From NCBI GenBank assembly GCA_018806915.1, contig JAGKQI010000052.1, forward strand, positions 1,488,001-1,552,000: DNA of 64,000 bases, given 5' to 3'. The translations under genes and the position numbers were made by a program. The notes below the pieces were generated by a model, which saw only the letters and a list, made by a program, of their open reading frames with translations, was not told the origin of the DNA and ran no database searches. This document shows positions 1-9,219 of the stretch, piece after piece. Source of the stretch: Phytophthora colocasiae (lineage: Eukaryota > Oomycota > Peronosporomycetes > Peronosporales > Peronosporaceae). How positions within the stretch are numbered: position 1 is the first letter of the stretch; each line of letters starts with the position of its first letter.

Positions 1-32
1 TGCCTTCATCTTCATCCAGAGCGCAGGCGGAT

Positions 33-222
33 ATGACCCCTAGAAGCTCCGAGAGGAGCTGCTGGCGCTCAGAAGTGGTTTTACGACCCGAGGATAAGCC
101 CGTTACGGCAGAAGACATCGACTGTTTGATTTCGGCGGAGTTACCTGACCCAGACGAAAACCCTGACCTTTACGAGACTGTGTTGTCGTGTATGATGCAT
201 GGTCCATGTGGAGATCAGAACA
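33..222 (+). pseudogene. Helitron Rep/helicase fragment (post-HUH segment)
   Basis: The frame encodes a stretch with DKPVTAEDIDCLISAELPDP followed by a motif ending MMHGPCG. In Helitron rolling-circle transposases this block lies downstream of the HUH nuclease domain, just before the helicase part. Here it comes before the HUH-domain segment (211-730) and joins it out of frame near base 215-222, so the two pieces are in reversed order compared with an intact element. There is no start, helicase or terminal structure. It is a remnant that probably continues left of the window. Confidence 0.6.
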
Positions 223-730
223 AAACGTGGTGGCTTCTAACCCAGCAGTCAATCGGCGACGTCAAAATGAATCTGGTGATACTGCGGAGGTAGACGCGGG
301 CGATGTTGCCAGACGATTAATTCTACCGCCTTCGTTTACAGGTGGGCCTCGCTACATGTATCAAAGGTTTCAAGATGCCATGGCCATCGTTCGCGAATTA
401 GGTGCTCCCAACCTGTTCATTACCATGACATGTAACCCAAAATGGGTGGAGATCAAGGAGAATATTCGGCCGGGACAGACAGCATCAGATAGACCTGACA
501 TCGTGGCTCGGGTTTTTATGCGGAAATTGAAAAGTCTTGGTAAGGATCTCGATGAGGGTATCTTGGGAATTCAGACGGCTCGGATTCACGTCGTCGAATA
601 CCAAAAGCACGGACTGCCTCATGCACACATTTTGATCTTCGGCATATCGCGGAATGAGAATACAGATGAGGGCGTGGTTAGTGAACGGGCATCAAATTAT
701 AACCCATCCAATGGCATCAGAATGTTATAG
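211..730 (+). pseudogene. Helitron-like N-terminal (HUH endonuclease) fragment
   Basis: The frame encodes the Helitron_like_N region. A conserved stretch reads LILPPSFTGGPRYMYQRFQD, followed by LFITMTCNPKW and then the HUH signature in the context KHGLPHAHILIF. The HUH residues coordinate the metal for strand nicking in rolling-circle transposition. The reading frame ends at 730, before the catalytic tyrosine region and the whole helicase domain, so the protein is far short of the usual length of well over 1000 residues. No typical TC...CTRR termini or 3' hairpin were seen. Non-functional remnant. Confidence 0.75.
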
Positions 731-1158
731 ATGAGGTCGCATTCAGGACCACTGACATTGTTAGGTACCACTAAAGGGGTACGCTGGCATTTGAATAACC
801 CTCGGCGGGAAATTTGAAATTGGCCATGCGGAAGGAGGTTCAAGCACAGCGCATCCGCCTAACCAAGGCTCAGCAATGGTCAAGAACCACTATGGACCCT
901 AAGGGAACTGGAGGAATGGGCATGGCAGCAGTTTGACTTACAGAAGGCCCCTGCCAAGTCGACGGTGCCTGCTGGAAGAACGCCGGACTGTACGTAGACC
1001 GAACCCAGATCAGTGACATTCTAGCCTCCGATTAGTGTCAATGAATATCTAAATACATTACGTTGACCACTCCTCCAGATTTTATGGCTCTCTGATAGGC
1101 TAATTCCACCTGAGACTTAGTACATATCAGGTGTTCACTAACCACGCCCTCATCTGTA
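661..1158. repeat. 26-bp perfect inverted repeat pair
   Basis: Bases 661-686 are the exact reverse complement of 1133-1158 (arm begins TACAGATGAGGGCGTGG). The left arm lies in the Helitron fragment's tail. The intervening 446 bases contain no convincing coding sequence. The pair may be a rearrangement scar with an inverted copy of Helitron sequence, or a short decayed element. Confidence 0.7.
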
Positions 1159-1358
1159 CACACCTCTTGATACTTTGACCCGCCCTTTTGATTTCTGTTC
1201 ATTTATTGGTCGAAATAATGTCTATTTGTCTGTGAAAAAAGCCCCCCCCCCCTGTTTGAATAAGATGCCTCCAATTGGGAGGCAAAAAGCAAAACAAAAC
1301 GAGGATACTTTCACAAATTGTCAGTAGTGATGTATATACTTCCATCTACAGTATGTTT
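731..1358. other. Non-coding interval
   Basis: No gene is supported here. It holds the right arm of the 26-bp inverted repeat and a run of C residues near 1243-1254. The final bases lie just 3' of the minus-strand trypsin-like pseudogene. Confidence 0.5.
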
Positions 1359-2752
1359 TCAGTGAAAACATACACCGTTAACGATTGAATCGATCCAAGT
1401 GCGAACGCTAGACACGCGTGAGTAAATACTAGGATAGCCAAGCTTCCCACAGTCTGCGCCCCAGCTAACTGTACCAACAAGGACATCGCCATTCGGTCGC
1501 TCGACAACAACGGGACCACCATAGTCACCCGTGCAAGAAGTTTCGTTGACACTTCCACTGGCACATACATAATAAAGGCCCGCATGTATACAGACTGTAT
1601 TGAGGGTATCCGGATGCACAGCAAACCCTGCTACTGTACATGTACTGTAGTAGATTACCCTATACAGCTAAGTATACATCACAACAGATACTTGCGCCGA
1701 ATTCCCAGCACTAGCCCATGGAAGTACTGGCTTGCCTGTGGCGTCTTGGTTTGATTGAAGTACCAAGATCGCCACAGGCATTCATCGAGGTCTGGGGGAC
1801 GACGCTCTTCCGCATGCCCCGCTCACTTTTCAGGCGTGCCTTTATCTTTATGGGCGCCGGTGGAGGGGTCTACAAAATTCTTAGAGTGGTTAACCCACTG
1901 ATGGCTGTAGCCCATCACGGCTAAGTATCAGTTGTTCTCGAGGGTGTGAAGGAGGTCCTTGTTCGGCCCGCTCTGCACCTCCGTCACGTACGACTTCAAC
2001 AACATGTCCGACATGATCTATAGGTTCGAATCCGGATGTATGTATACAGTCTGTATACATGCGGGCCTTTATTATGTATGTGCCCTTCCACTCGAACAGA
2101 GCATGGATTCATCCACGTTCACCTCTTTCATACACTTCGTATTGCTGACCAACTGCACGTCTTGGCGCATTAGCTCGTACGCCATGGTATCTACACCACC
2201 AGTATCATCCCACCCCATTTTCGTTGCTTCTAGACCGTCGTAGACATCATCGCCGGCAGAAGCCAACGACACAGGCCGGAACGAACTGGGTTTCTGGAGT
2301 TGCAGAATTGCGAAATCATTCGAGAATCCCGAGGTCCGAGGGTGGTTCAAGATGGCAATGACCTTGATTTGCTCACCGTCTTGAGTTCCATTGACAAAGT
2401 GAGAGCCGATCGAAGCCCAACGGATGTTGGCGGCTATACAGTACGTCCCAACGAGAAGGTGGGTCGGACTGATAAGCGACGCGCTGCAAAAGTTGTTTCC
2501 TCCAGGGGTGGCACGAAGTCCAGCGACGTACGTCTTGGTCCCTCTGGGCACGACACTGATGGACCCGGAGCTATTGGTAGGGGTAAAGTGCTCTTGTGCA
2601 TCAAGCAATGATGTCCCGACACTTCCAGAAGAGATATTGTTTCCAGGTGCGATGTCCGACTTGGGAAAGCTCCAGTTGCTTGGTTCTTCTTGAGAGTTGG
2701 AGGCTAAAGCGACACCAACGAAAGCGGCAGCAAGGATGGCGATGAACTTCAT
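1359..2752 (-). pseudogene. Glucanase-inhibitor-like S1 family (trypsin-fold) gene split by a MITE
   Basis: The 5' part (2752 to about 2093) begins with a signal peptide (MKFIAILAAAFVGVALAS) and covers most of the S1 fold. The 3' part (1559-1359) carries the last third. The catalytic His region reads GTYC, so His is replaced by Tyr. The Asp region (NDFAILQL) is kept. The Ser region reads GDYGGP, so the nucleophile is Tyr. Two of three triad residues were therefore already lost, as in Phytophthora glucanase inhibitor proteins, which are catalytically dead S1 homologues that bind plant endoglucanases outside the cell. A 525-bp element with an 8-bp target duplication interrupts the gene. The two halves lie in the same frame across the duplicated target, so the break is due to the insertion alone. 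The start at 2752 was chosen for the signal peptide; the frame is open further upstream. Confidence 0.85.
1560..2084. mobile_element. 525-bp MITE with 41-bp TIRs and 8-bp TSD (hAT-like)
   Basis: The termini 1560-1600 and 2044-2084 are perfect 41-bp inverted repeats beginning GGCACATACATAATAAAGG. They are flanked by the direct repeat CTTCCACT at 1552-1559 and 2085-2092. An 8-bp target duplication is typical of hAT transposons, though these ends do not match the common hAT CAGNG terminus. No transposase is encoded, so movement would need an enzyme in trans. Perfect TIRs and TSD suggest a recent insertion. Confidence 0.9.
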
Positions 2753-3174
2753 CCTCGGTCTTGCGTAGGAAGAGAAGTGGACCGATTCAAAAAGTAACGA
2801 GGAGAATGTAGACTTTGGAATAGTCTGCCCATTGCTCTCATCAATTTGTTTGAGGGGGTTTGCACAGCACAAGATAATTCTTACTTCAGAAATGGTTCAT
2901 GTGCCAGTAGTACTACTACTGGCAGTAGAGGCGCGTACACAATTCATGTAACTGAAGGCAAGGTTTTAAGCTTTTATCGAAGCTAGAGCTATCCCGAATG
3001 CCATGGAGTGCACTTGAAACCAGCGACGTACATGGATTAAAAGCTGAAGTCGGTATCTCCTTGGCGTTGGTACATGTAGTCAACGCTCACAAAAGATTAC
3101 GAGCGGCACGGTTGTTTTGATTTGAATCATTCATGAGCTAAGATATTGTGTGTGTGTTTAAAGTCTTAGCAATA
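2753..3174. other. Intergenic region upstream of the trypsin-like pseudogene
   Basis: This holds the presumed promoter side of the minus-strand pseudogene and runs up to the TTAA of the piggyBac-type element. I see no gene. A short GT run lies near 3148-3157. Confidence 0.4.
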
Positions 3175-3449
3175 TTAACCCTTTTAGCCCGAGATTCTGT
3201 ATTCTACAGAATATGTAATATGGCAGTTGAAAGTAAGTCACAAACTTACACACACGAATGGCGACATATTTTTCTCCGCATATGAAAGTTTGTATATGTG
3301 GGGGTGGGGCAATTTATCATCCTGGATCGGAGAGGGGGAGATAGACGGGCATTAATCCTCCGGTATAGACAAGACAGTATAAAGGGACTGGAGGTTTCAG
3401 AATTCTGTTTGTATCTCATCATCACCACCCTCCACCACACGCCGATGCC

Positions 3450-3466
3450 ACTCATTTCGTGATTTC
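3450..3466 (+). promoter_or_regulatory. Oomycete initiator-like motif before the piggyBac transposase remnant
   Basis: ACTCATTTCGTGATTTC resembles the oomycete core-promoter initiator GCTCATTYYNCAWTTT. It lies about 10 bases before the start of the transposase frame. A closer match is at the equivalent place in the larger piggyBac element (16057). Confidence 0.4.
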
Positions 3467-3474
3467 GCCCAGTA

Positions 3475-4539
3475 ATGACGGAGTGGATTGATTCGAAGGA
3501 GTTCAAGCGTCTGTGGCGCGCGCTGGTCAAGGCCGGGCGGAAAGCAAGACCGCCTTCAGGTCTGGACACGGAGCACACCTACGTAAAGCCAGGAGTGAAG
3601 GGTCGGCTTCAAAAGGACAAGGCTGGAGTGGATTACTTCGTTGGTGTGTATTTCCAGATGTGCAATTGATTTTAAAAGCTAACGATGAATGTACCAGGTT
3701 CACAAGCGCTATGGGTCTTTGCTAAGAGGGAAGGATTGATACAGCCACTACTCTCGCATCCTCCTCCAAAACCAGCCAACCTCGGACGACCGCCAATGGG
3801 AAAGCAGGCTGCATACGAAGCTGCGCAGAAACAAATTCCCGCGCCATATCAGGCAACTGGTGCAGTGGACGGCACAGCAGCGGTGAATACAGAACCAGCT
3901 GGAGGCGTCAATGTGACTGTGCCGGCGGATACAGAACAAACTAGAGATGGCAATGAAACTATTCCGGTGGATACAGAACAAGATGGAGATGGCAATGTGA
4001 CTGTGGCGGCGGATACAGAACACTTATTAATTATTATTAGAAATATTACCGGCAGCTTTTTTCGGTTTCGTCGACATGGCGATTGTGAATGGCATCATCG
4101 TCCACAAGCAGAAGGAGAGGAAACACATACCAACGCATGCAGAATACATGCGCCGCCTCCACGTCGAGTTGTTGGCTGTGACTGCTACCAGCTTATCCAG
4201 GAACAAACTAGCAGAAGACCTTTCCGTCCCAATTCCCCAGCTGAACACCATCTAGAAAAGCAAGAGAGAAGATACAGGGAGAAGCGACGTCAGCACCTCT
4301 GTAAGGTTTGCCCCCACCAAAAGTCAAAGGCTTCGAGAGCCGCGTTTTTTTGCCTAGCTTGTGAAGAGCTGTATGACGGATACGTCCCTCTCTGCAACTG
4401 CGTGCGCCGAGAAGAAACCGGCAACAAACTGACATGCGACCAAATTTGGCACGACTCGTGGGCGAACGGGACTGCCATGCCAAGCCATCTGAGGAATAAC
4501 ATCAGGTTCCGCAAGCGCAAACGCAGCGACGACGCGTAA
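3475..4539 (+). pseudogene. PiggyBac-like (PGBD/DDE_Tnp_1_7) transposase remnant
   Basis: The N-terminal piece (3475-3669) has the typical oomycete PGBD start: FKRLWRALVKAG, then PSGLDTEHTYVKPGVKGR and DYFVGV. A downstream piece (3685-4539) holds an acidic region, then the cysteine-rich C-terminal domain (LCKVCPHQK, FFCLAC, CDQIWHDSW), matching the C-terminus of the transposase at 35037-36213. The catalytic core with its three Asp residues is absent, and around 4070-4250 the conserved tail of the DDE domain (AIVNGIIVHKQKERKHIPTH) reads in another frame. So there is a large internal deletion plus frameshifts; it cannot encode an active transposase. Confidence 0.75.
3887..4022 (+). repeat. Coding minisatellite, about three 42-45-bp units
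   Basis: Three imperfect copies encode peptides ending in ADTEQ, VDTEQ and ADTEH, each with the pattern GxNxTxPxDTE. They lie in the acidic region of the transposase remnant. Confidence 0.7.
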
Positions 4540-5043
4540 GAGCACGACAAGGTTAGTGTAGTGTTAGCTGCTAAAGCCCCGATGAAATTCAAACCACCAT
4601 TTGCCTGTTCCTAGCAGCAGCTCCATGCGTTCCAACACCAACATTTCGGCCAGTTCTATCCTAGTTCTTCTTCACTTCCTTCTAGTCTAGAACTGGCCGA
4701 AAAGTTGGTGTGGGAAGTTCCCACTGGGAACGCACGGAGCTTTGGCGCGCTCCGCAGAGTGCCAGTCGTTCTGGCGCGAAAAATGCTTTGTATGTGTGTA
4801 ATCGGATTTCGGGGGATACTTCCAGTAAGAGTTTCTGTGACAGGCAGTGTTCATTGCACATCTTTTCTAAGCCAATAGCGGCCAAGAAATCTTGCAGATG
4901 GTGGATACATTGTAGCATTTATGACCACAAAGGCAAGATTTATGTCTTAGTTCGCAGTGTCTAAGACACCGACAATGGCGAACGGCTTGCAACGGATTAA
5001 TTTTGCCGGTTCAGCAACCATACAATAGTCAAGTCAAAAATAA
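4540..5043. other. 3' non-coding part of the decayed piggyBac element
   Basis: No gene is supported. The stretch includes a short inverted pair: AACACCAACATTTCGGCCAGTT near 4634-4655 is nearly the reverse complement of AACTGGCCGAAAAGTTGGTG near 4690-4709. It ends at the right subterminal palindrome. Confidence 0.4.
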
Positions 5044-5360
5044 ATTCTGTATCATACAGAATATCTTCGGGTTAAAAGGGTTAATACTGAAATCACTTAG
5101 CTTCTTCTTCTCCTTTTAGAGTCTACTTTAGACCCTAGCAAATTCGTCTTGCACTTTGATTGGAATTTTGGGCACAACGAGTTGTTCATCCGCCTTTCAC
5201 TTTGTCAACTCGTTGTCCCAATCTATAGTGTTGAGCATTACTACTGCAAATTGCAACAAAAGTTACTTTTGCACATCTGCGGCACTAGCAGTTGCCGTAA
5301 GCGTTGTTGGTGTCTGCTGGCACACAATCAAACAAACCCGTCAACCCACACGTCTTCGTG

Positions 5361-6155
5361 ATGAAAGCGTTCTCTATCTGTACCTGGGCAGTTTTGCTGG
5401 CTAATACGAACGCCTTTAGTGAACTCCCAGTCCACCGCCAGCTTATTCTCGGCGGAGAGATTGTCCCCAGCGGCTCCAAGTCTTACGTCGTCGGTCTTCG
5501 ACCTACTGTTAACGGCGACTCTCTCTGCGGAGGCACACTCGTCTCTCCAACCCACGTGCTCACTGCATCACACTGTGTGACCTACGACATCCGTTGGGCC
5601 TCAATAGGATCACACTACCGCAACGGAACTCAAGACGGAGAGCAGATTCGGGTCATTTCCATCATGAACCACCCAAACTACTCCGAAAACGTGAAAAATT
5701 CCGATGACTTCGCGATGCTGGAGCTCGAGAAGCCAAGTCAGTTCAAGCCTGTGAAGCTTGCCGCTGCGGACGATTCCGACTTTGAAGCGGGGAAATGGGC
5801 AGTGACAATGGGGTGGGGAGTTGATGCAGAAGTCAACGGCACCTACTCCCACGAACTGCAACGTGTGGATCTCCAGCTCGTGAGCGACCAAGAGTGTGCC
5901 AAACAAGCACTAATAGACTCCACTATGGTGTGTGCGGGTGGTGTTCTGAACCGCGATTCGTGCTTTGGAGACTCGGGAGGCCCATTAATTCTTGACGGAG
6001 GGAATTCTACTGATGATGTGGTTATTGGAGTGGTGAGCTGGAGCAAGGACGACACGTGTGGAAGGGAGGGATACCCTGGTATCTACTCTCGTGTGTCTAG
6101 CGTTCGCCTTTGGATCGATTCAATCACAGGAGGAAATGGCACATGCCTTGCTTGA
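5361..6155 (+). CDS. Secreted trypsin-like S1 serine protease / glucanase-inhibitor-like protein
   Basis: 264 residues. The start at 5361 (MKAFSICTWAVLLANTNAFS) gives a signal peptide; the frame is open upstream from 5304, but that extension is not signal-like. A short propeptide is followed by LILGG (the IVGG-type activation site), then TASHC (His), SDDFAMLEL (Asp) and GDSGGP (Ser). Asp lies six residues before the catalytic Ser (DSCFGDSGGP), predicting trypsin specificity. Six cysteines sit at S1-like positions. Phytophthora glucanase inhibitor proteins share this fold but usually lack triad residues; this copy keeps the triad, so it may be an active apoplastic protease. It is related to the disrupted minus-strand gene at 1359-2752, with shared RWASIGSH and NGTQDGEQI. 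Confidence 0.92.
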   Translation: MKAFSICTWAVLLANTNAFSELPVHRQLILGGEIVPSGSKSYVVGLRPTVNGDSLCGGTLVSPTHVLTASHCVTYDIRWASIGSHYRNGTQDGEQIRVISIMNHPNYSENVKNSDDFAMLELEKPSQFKPVKLAAADDSDFEAGKWAVTMGWGVDAEVNGTYSHELQRVDLQLVSDQECAKQALIDSTMVCAGGVLNRDSCFGDSGGPLILDGGNSTDDVVIGVVSWSKDDTCGREGYPGIYSRVSSVRLWIDSITGGNGTCLA

Positions 6156-6231
6156 TATTGCAAGAAAACAAGTCAAAACAAACAAACATTTTGAGTTTAT
6201 TCGACGTGTAACCTGAACATGTTGATCAACA

Positions 6232-7413
6232 TTACTGACTGCAGTAAGAAATGTCAGACAAGTTGCTGGAGGAAGGGAAGCTTGTCGCTCCACTGGAGTT
6301 TGCCCCATTCTTTAGGCTAAACATCTTGGCTCTAGCAATGTCGAGTGCGTTCATACTCGTCACCTCGCACATACATTTGGTGCAGAACGTGACCTTGCGC
6401 TGCGTCATCTGCAAGTCCGGGCCCACGAACGTCAATTTCCGGACGATCTTGCACGCGTGACACACGAAGCCGAAGCAGAGTTTGCACGTGCTATTGGACT
6501 TGCCGAAGTCGCCCAGACGTCGTCCAGCGATCGCAGCTGAACACGTGACACAAGTGCTCTGTTTGTTCGGAGCTCCACGCGTCTTGGACTCAGCGTACCG
6601 CCGCTCGAGCATGTAGGTGAGTTTGCGCATCTGTCCGCAGTAGACGTACTCGAGACTGCCTAGGAAGAGCGTGGCCACGACTGGAAGTACCAGCTTGCGA
6701 ATGATAGTACCATCATCCACGGGGTCGAGGATCCCCGTCGCGTACATTTCCATGGTGTTGTTGCCGATCTCCCGCCAGTAGGCGATGAAGGAGATGTTGC
6801 CTCGGATGCGGTTGGGGAGCGCATGGGTCTGTGGGAAGTTGACGGAATGTAACAAACTGTATCCGAAGCGCTCTCCAGCTGCGTTCTTGACGATGCCAAT
6901 GCCCTCGAGGTAGATGTAGCCTCGGTTCTTGATGAGTCCCGTGGAGTTAAAGGGTATGTCGAGCTCCATCCACTTGACGACCAGCGACTGGAACGGGTCC
7001 TCTAGAGAAGGCATGACGACACCGTCCAGCACGGCTGCGGCGCTGAAGCTGTCGGCGTACGAAGCTTTCATGCGCATGGTCTCGAGGTCCTCACTGATGA
7101 TGCCGAACATGAGATCGTCCAGTTTTCCTTCTTTCGTGCCAACGCAGAGGATGGTTGGTAGTCCGGCTCCAGTAGCTTCATCAGGTTTTGCCAAACCAAC
7201 GCCGTCAGGACGTTCCGAGTAGATTTTGAGTCCTTTCCGCTCTTTCAGAGGCTTCCAGCGCCTCGGGTCCACTCTCCTGCCGGAGCTCATGAACTTCATG
7301 CACAGCTCCAGGTTGGTCATGATGTAGGCGTTGGCGAGATCTTCGAGAGACGTTCTGTCGGCATCCGTGAGGTTGAGCTCTGGGAAGGGGTTGACAGTGT
7401 AGCGTTCCTTCAT
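6232..7413 (-). CDS. START-like / FYVE-like zinc-finger protein, copy 1
   Basis: 393 residues. The N-terminal two thirds resembles the START-like lipid-binding fold of the expanded oomycete START/FYVE families, with a conserved stretch SYADSFSAAAVLDGVVMPSL and later GNISFIAYWREIG. The C-terminus has a FYVE-like treble-clef zinc domain with CVTC, CKLCFGFVCHACK and CTKCMCEV, but no RHHCR phosphoinositide motif, so PI3P binding is uncertain. A serine-rich tail ends the protein. Likely role: membrane/lipid-linked trafficking or signalling in the cytoplasm. A near-identical copy lies head-to-head at 7952-9133 and a broken one at 44521-45773. Compared with copy 2 it has Gly for Asp in NRGYIYLEG and a diverged tail. 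Confidence 0.85.
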   Translation of the reverse strand: MKERYTVNPFPELNLTDADRTSLEDLANAYIMTNLELCMKFMSSGRRVDPRRWKPLKERKGLKIYSERPDGVGLAKPDEATGAGLPTILCVGTKEGKLDDLMFGIISEDLETMRMKASYADSFSAAAVLDGVVMPSLEDPFQSLVVKWMELDIPFNSTGLIKNRGYIYLEGIGIVKNAAGERFGYSLLHSVNFPQTHALPNRIRGNISFIAYWREIGNNTMEMYATGILDPVDDGTIIRKLVLPVVATLFLGSLEYVYCGQMRKLTYMLERRYAESKTRGAPNKQSTCVTCSAAIAGRRLGDFGKSNSTCKLCFGFVCHACKIVRKLTFVGPDLQMTQRKVTFCTKCMCEVTSMNALDIARAKMFSLKNGANSSGATSFPSSSNLSDISYCSQ

Positions 7414-7951
7414 CTTGGGCGGTTGGGAGGGGTTGAAGTGGTAGAAACTTGGATGGTTGAGAGCAACTGGGCGAAACTGGAAATGGAACTTTGTAACCCG
7501 TTTTAGACTTCGATCTAAACTTCACTTACGTTTCCTATGCCCAGCGTTGACAGCTTGGCGTCTGTGCTCATTACGAACTCAGTTCTTCTTGGAGCTGCCT
7601 CGGATAAGTCATCTAGGTTTTAAGAAAAATGACCACATGGAATATCTTGTCTAGAATTCGAGGTGCTTCGACTATAAATTTGAAGTGTAAGCCTTCCTCG
7701 ATCTAAACGAAGCTAATCGTAGGCCGGAAGTCTATTTTACCTAATTCTGTTGATGTAGGACGCATATGGCAGACCAAACGTTCTGATCCCAAGGCAACTG
7801 CCAATGGTGTCTTTCGCGACGCTTCTCGTAATTCGTACTGCTGACATCCCAACTCTGGTGGTGATCACAGGAGATCCGACATTTCCAGTTTCGCCCAGTT
7901 GTTCTCAACCATCCAAGTTTCTACCACTTTAACCCCTCCCAACCGCCCAAG
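7414..7951. promoter_or_regulatory. Shared divergent promoter region of the two START/FYVE-like genes
   Basis: The outer 60-70 bases on each side are inverted copies and hold the two 5' leaders. The middle (about 7481-7885) is unique. I did not find a strong initiator consensus. Divergent transcription from this interval is inferred from gene orientation. Confidence 0.45.
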
Positions 7952-9133
7952 ATGAAGGAACGCTACACTGTCAACCCCTTCCCAGAGCTCAACCTCACGG
8001 ATGCCGACAGAACGTCTCTCGAAGATCTCGCCAACGCCTACATCATGACCAACCTGGAGCTGTGCATGAAGTTCATGAACTCTGGCAGAAAAGTGGACCC
8101 GAGGCGCTGGAAGCCTCTGAAAGAGCGGAAAGGACTCAAAATCTACTCGGAACGTCCTGACGGCGTTGGTTTGGCAAAACCTGATGAAGCTACTGGAGCC
8201 GGACTACCAACCATCCTCTGCGTCGGCACGAAAGAAGGAAAACTGGACGATCTCATGTTCGGCATCATCAGTGAGGACCTCGAGACCATGCGCATGAAAG
8301 CTTCGTACGCCGACAGCTTCAGCGCCGCAGCCGTGCTGGACGGTGTCGTCATGCCTTCTCTAGAGGACCCGTTCCAGTCGCTGGTCGTCAAGTGGATGGA
8401 GCTCGACATACCCTTTAACTCCACGGGACTCATCAAGAACCGAGACTACATCTACCTCGAGGGCATTGGCATCGTCAAGAACGCAGCTGGAGAGCGCTTC
8501 GGATACAGTTTGTTACATTCCGTCAACTTCCCACAGACCCATGCGCTCCCCAACCGCATCCGAGGCAACATCTCCTTCATCGCCTACTGGCGGGAGATCG
8601 GCAACAACACCATGGAAATGTACGCGACGGGGATCCTCGACCCCGTGGATGATGGTACTATCATTCGCAAGCTGGTGCTTCCAGTCGTGGCCACGCTCTT
8701 CCTAGGCAGTCTCGAGTATGTCTACTGCGGACAGATGCGCAAACTCACCTACATGCTCGAGCGGCGGTACGCTGAGTCCAAGACGCGTGGCGCTCCGAAC
8801 AAGCAGAGCACTTGTGTCACGTGTTCAGCTGCGATCGCTGGACGACGTCTGGGCGACTTCGGCAAGTCCAACAGCACGTGCAAACTCTGCTTCGGCTTCG
8901 TGTGTCATGCGTGCAAGATCGTCCGGAAATTGACGTTCGTGGACCCGGACTTGCAGATGACGCAGCGCAAGGTCACGTTCTGCACCAAATGTATGTGCGA
9001 GGTGACGAGTATGGACGCACTGGACATTGCCAGAGCCAAGATGCTGGGACTGAAGAATGGTGTGAACTCCAGTGGAGCAACAAGCTTTTCATCGGCCAGT
9101 AACTTTTCTGATCTGTCCTACTACAGTCAGTAG
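7952..9133 (+). CDS. START-like / FYVE-like zinc-finger protein, copy 2
   Basis: 393 residues, same domain order as copy 1: START-like region (about residues 20-260), then the cysteine-rich FYVE-like domain (about 285-350) with CVTC, CKLCFGFVCHACK and CTKCMCEV, and a serine-rich tail ending SDLSYYSQ. It differs from copy 1 at a few positions (NSGRKV for SSGRRV, NRDYIY for NRGYIY, VDPD for VGPD) and mostly in the last 30 residues. The broken third copy at 44.5-45.8 kb matches this copy better (NRDYIYLEG and the same tail), so copy 2 or a close relative was probably its source. Confidence 0.85.
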   Translation: MKERYTVNPFPELNLTDADRTSLEDLANAYIMTNLELCMKFMNSGRKVDPRRWKPLKERKGLKIYSERPDGVGLAKPDEATGAGLPTILCVGTKEGKLDDLMFGIISEDLETMRMKASYADSFSAAAVLDGVVMPSLEDPFQSLVVKWMELDIPFNSTGLIKNRDYIYLEGIGIVKNAAGERFGYSLLHSVNFPQTHALPNRIRGNISFIAYWREIGNNTMEMYATGILDPVDDGTIIRKLVLPVVATLFLGSLEYVYCGQMRKLTYMLERRYAESKTRGAPNKQSTCVTCSAAIAGRRLGDFGKSNSTCKLCFGFVCHACKIVRKLTFVDPDLQMTQRKVTFCTKCMCEVTSMDALDIARAKMLGLKNGVNSSGATSFSSASNFSDLSYYSQ

Positions 9134-9219
9134 TGTCAGGAGTCTAGTTCACGTTAACTTTACCATTTTCAAGTGAAAAAAATACTAAGTGCATGCTTGA
9201 ACGATGAATGTGTACTTGT

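Larger units (their letters stand above)
3175..5084. mobile_element. Decayed piggyBac-type transposon (palindrome subfamily A)
   Basis: The element is bounded by TTAA at 3175-3178 and 5081-5084, the piggyBac target site. The inverted ends read TTAACCCTTTTAGCCCG on the left and, reverse complemented, TTAACCCTTTTAACCCG on the right. Each end has an inner palindrome of the form ATTCTGTATNNTACAGAAT (3194-3212 and 5044-5062 with minor variation). The interior holds a deleted transposase gene in + orientation. The same end design recurs at 9220-10666. Confidence 0.88.
6232..9133. repeat. Head-to-head inverted gene duplication, about 1.25-kb arms
   Basis: The coding regions 6232-7413 (-) and 7952-9133 (+) are near-identical inverted copies. 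The inversion extends through the 5' flanks: GAAACTTGGATGGTTGAGA near 7445 is the reverse complement of sequence near 7902-7921. Arms are about 6232-7480 and 7885-9133, with a unique centre of roughly 400 bases. A palindromic duplication of this kind allows gene conversion between arms. Confidence 0.85.

Noticed and set aside
1718..1924. 68-codon open frame inside the 525-bp MITE
   Set aside because: No recognisable protein, short, and inside a non-autonomous element. Most likely chance.
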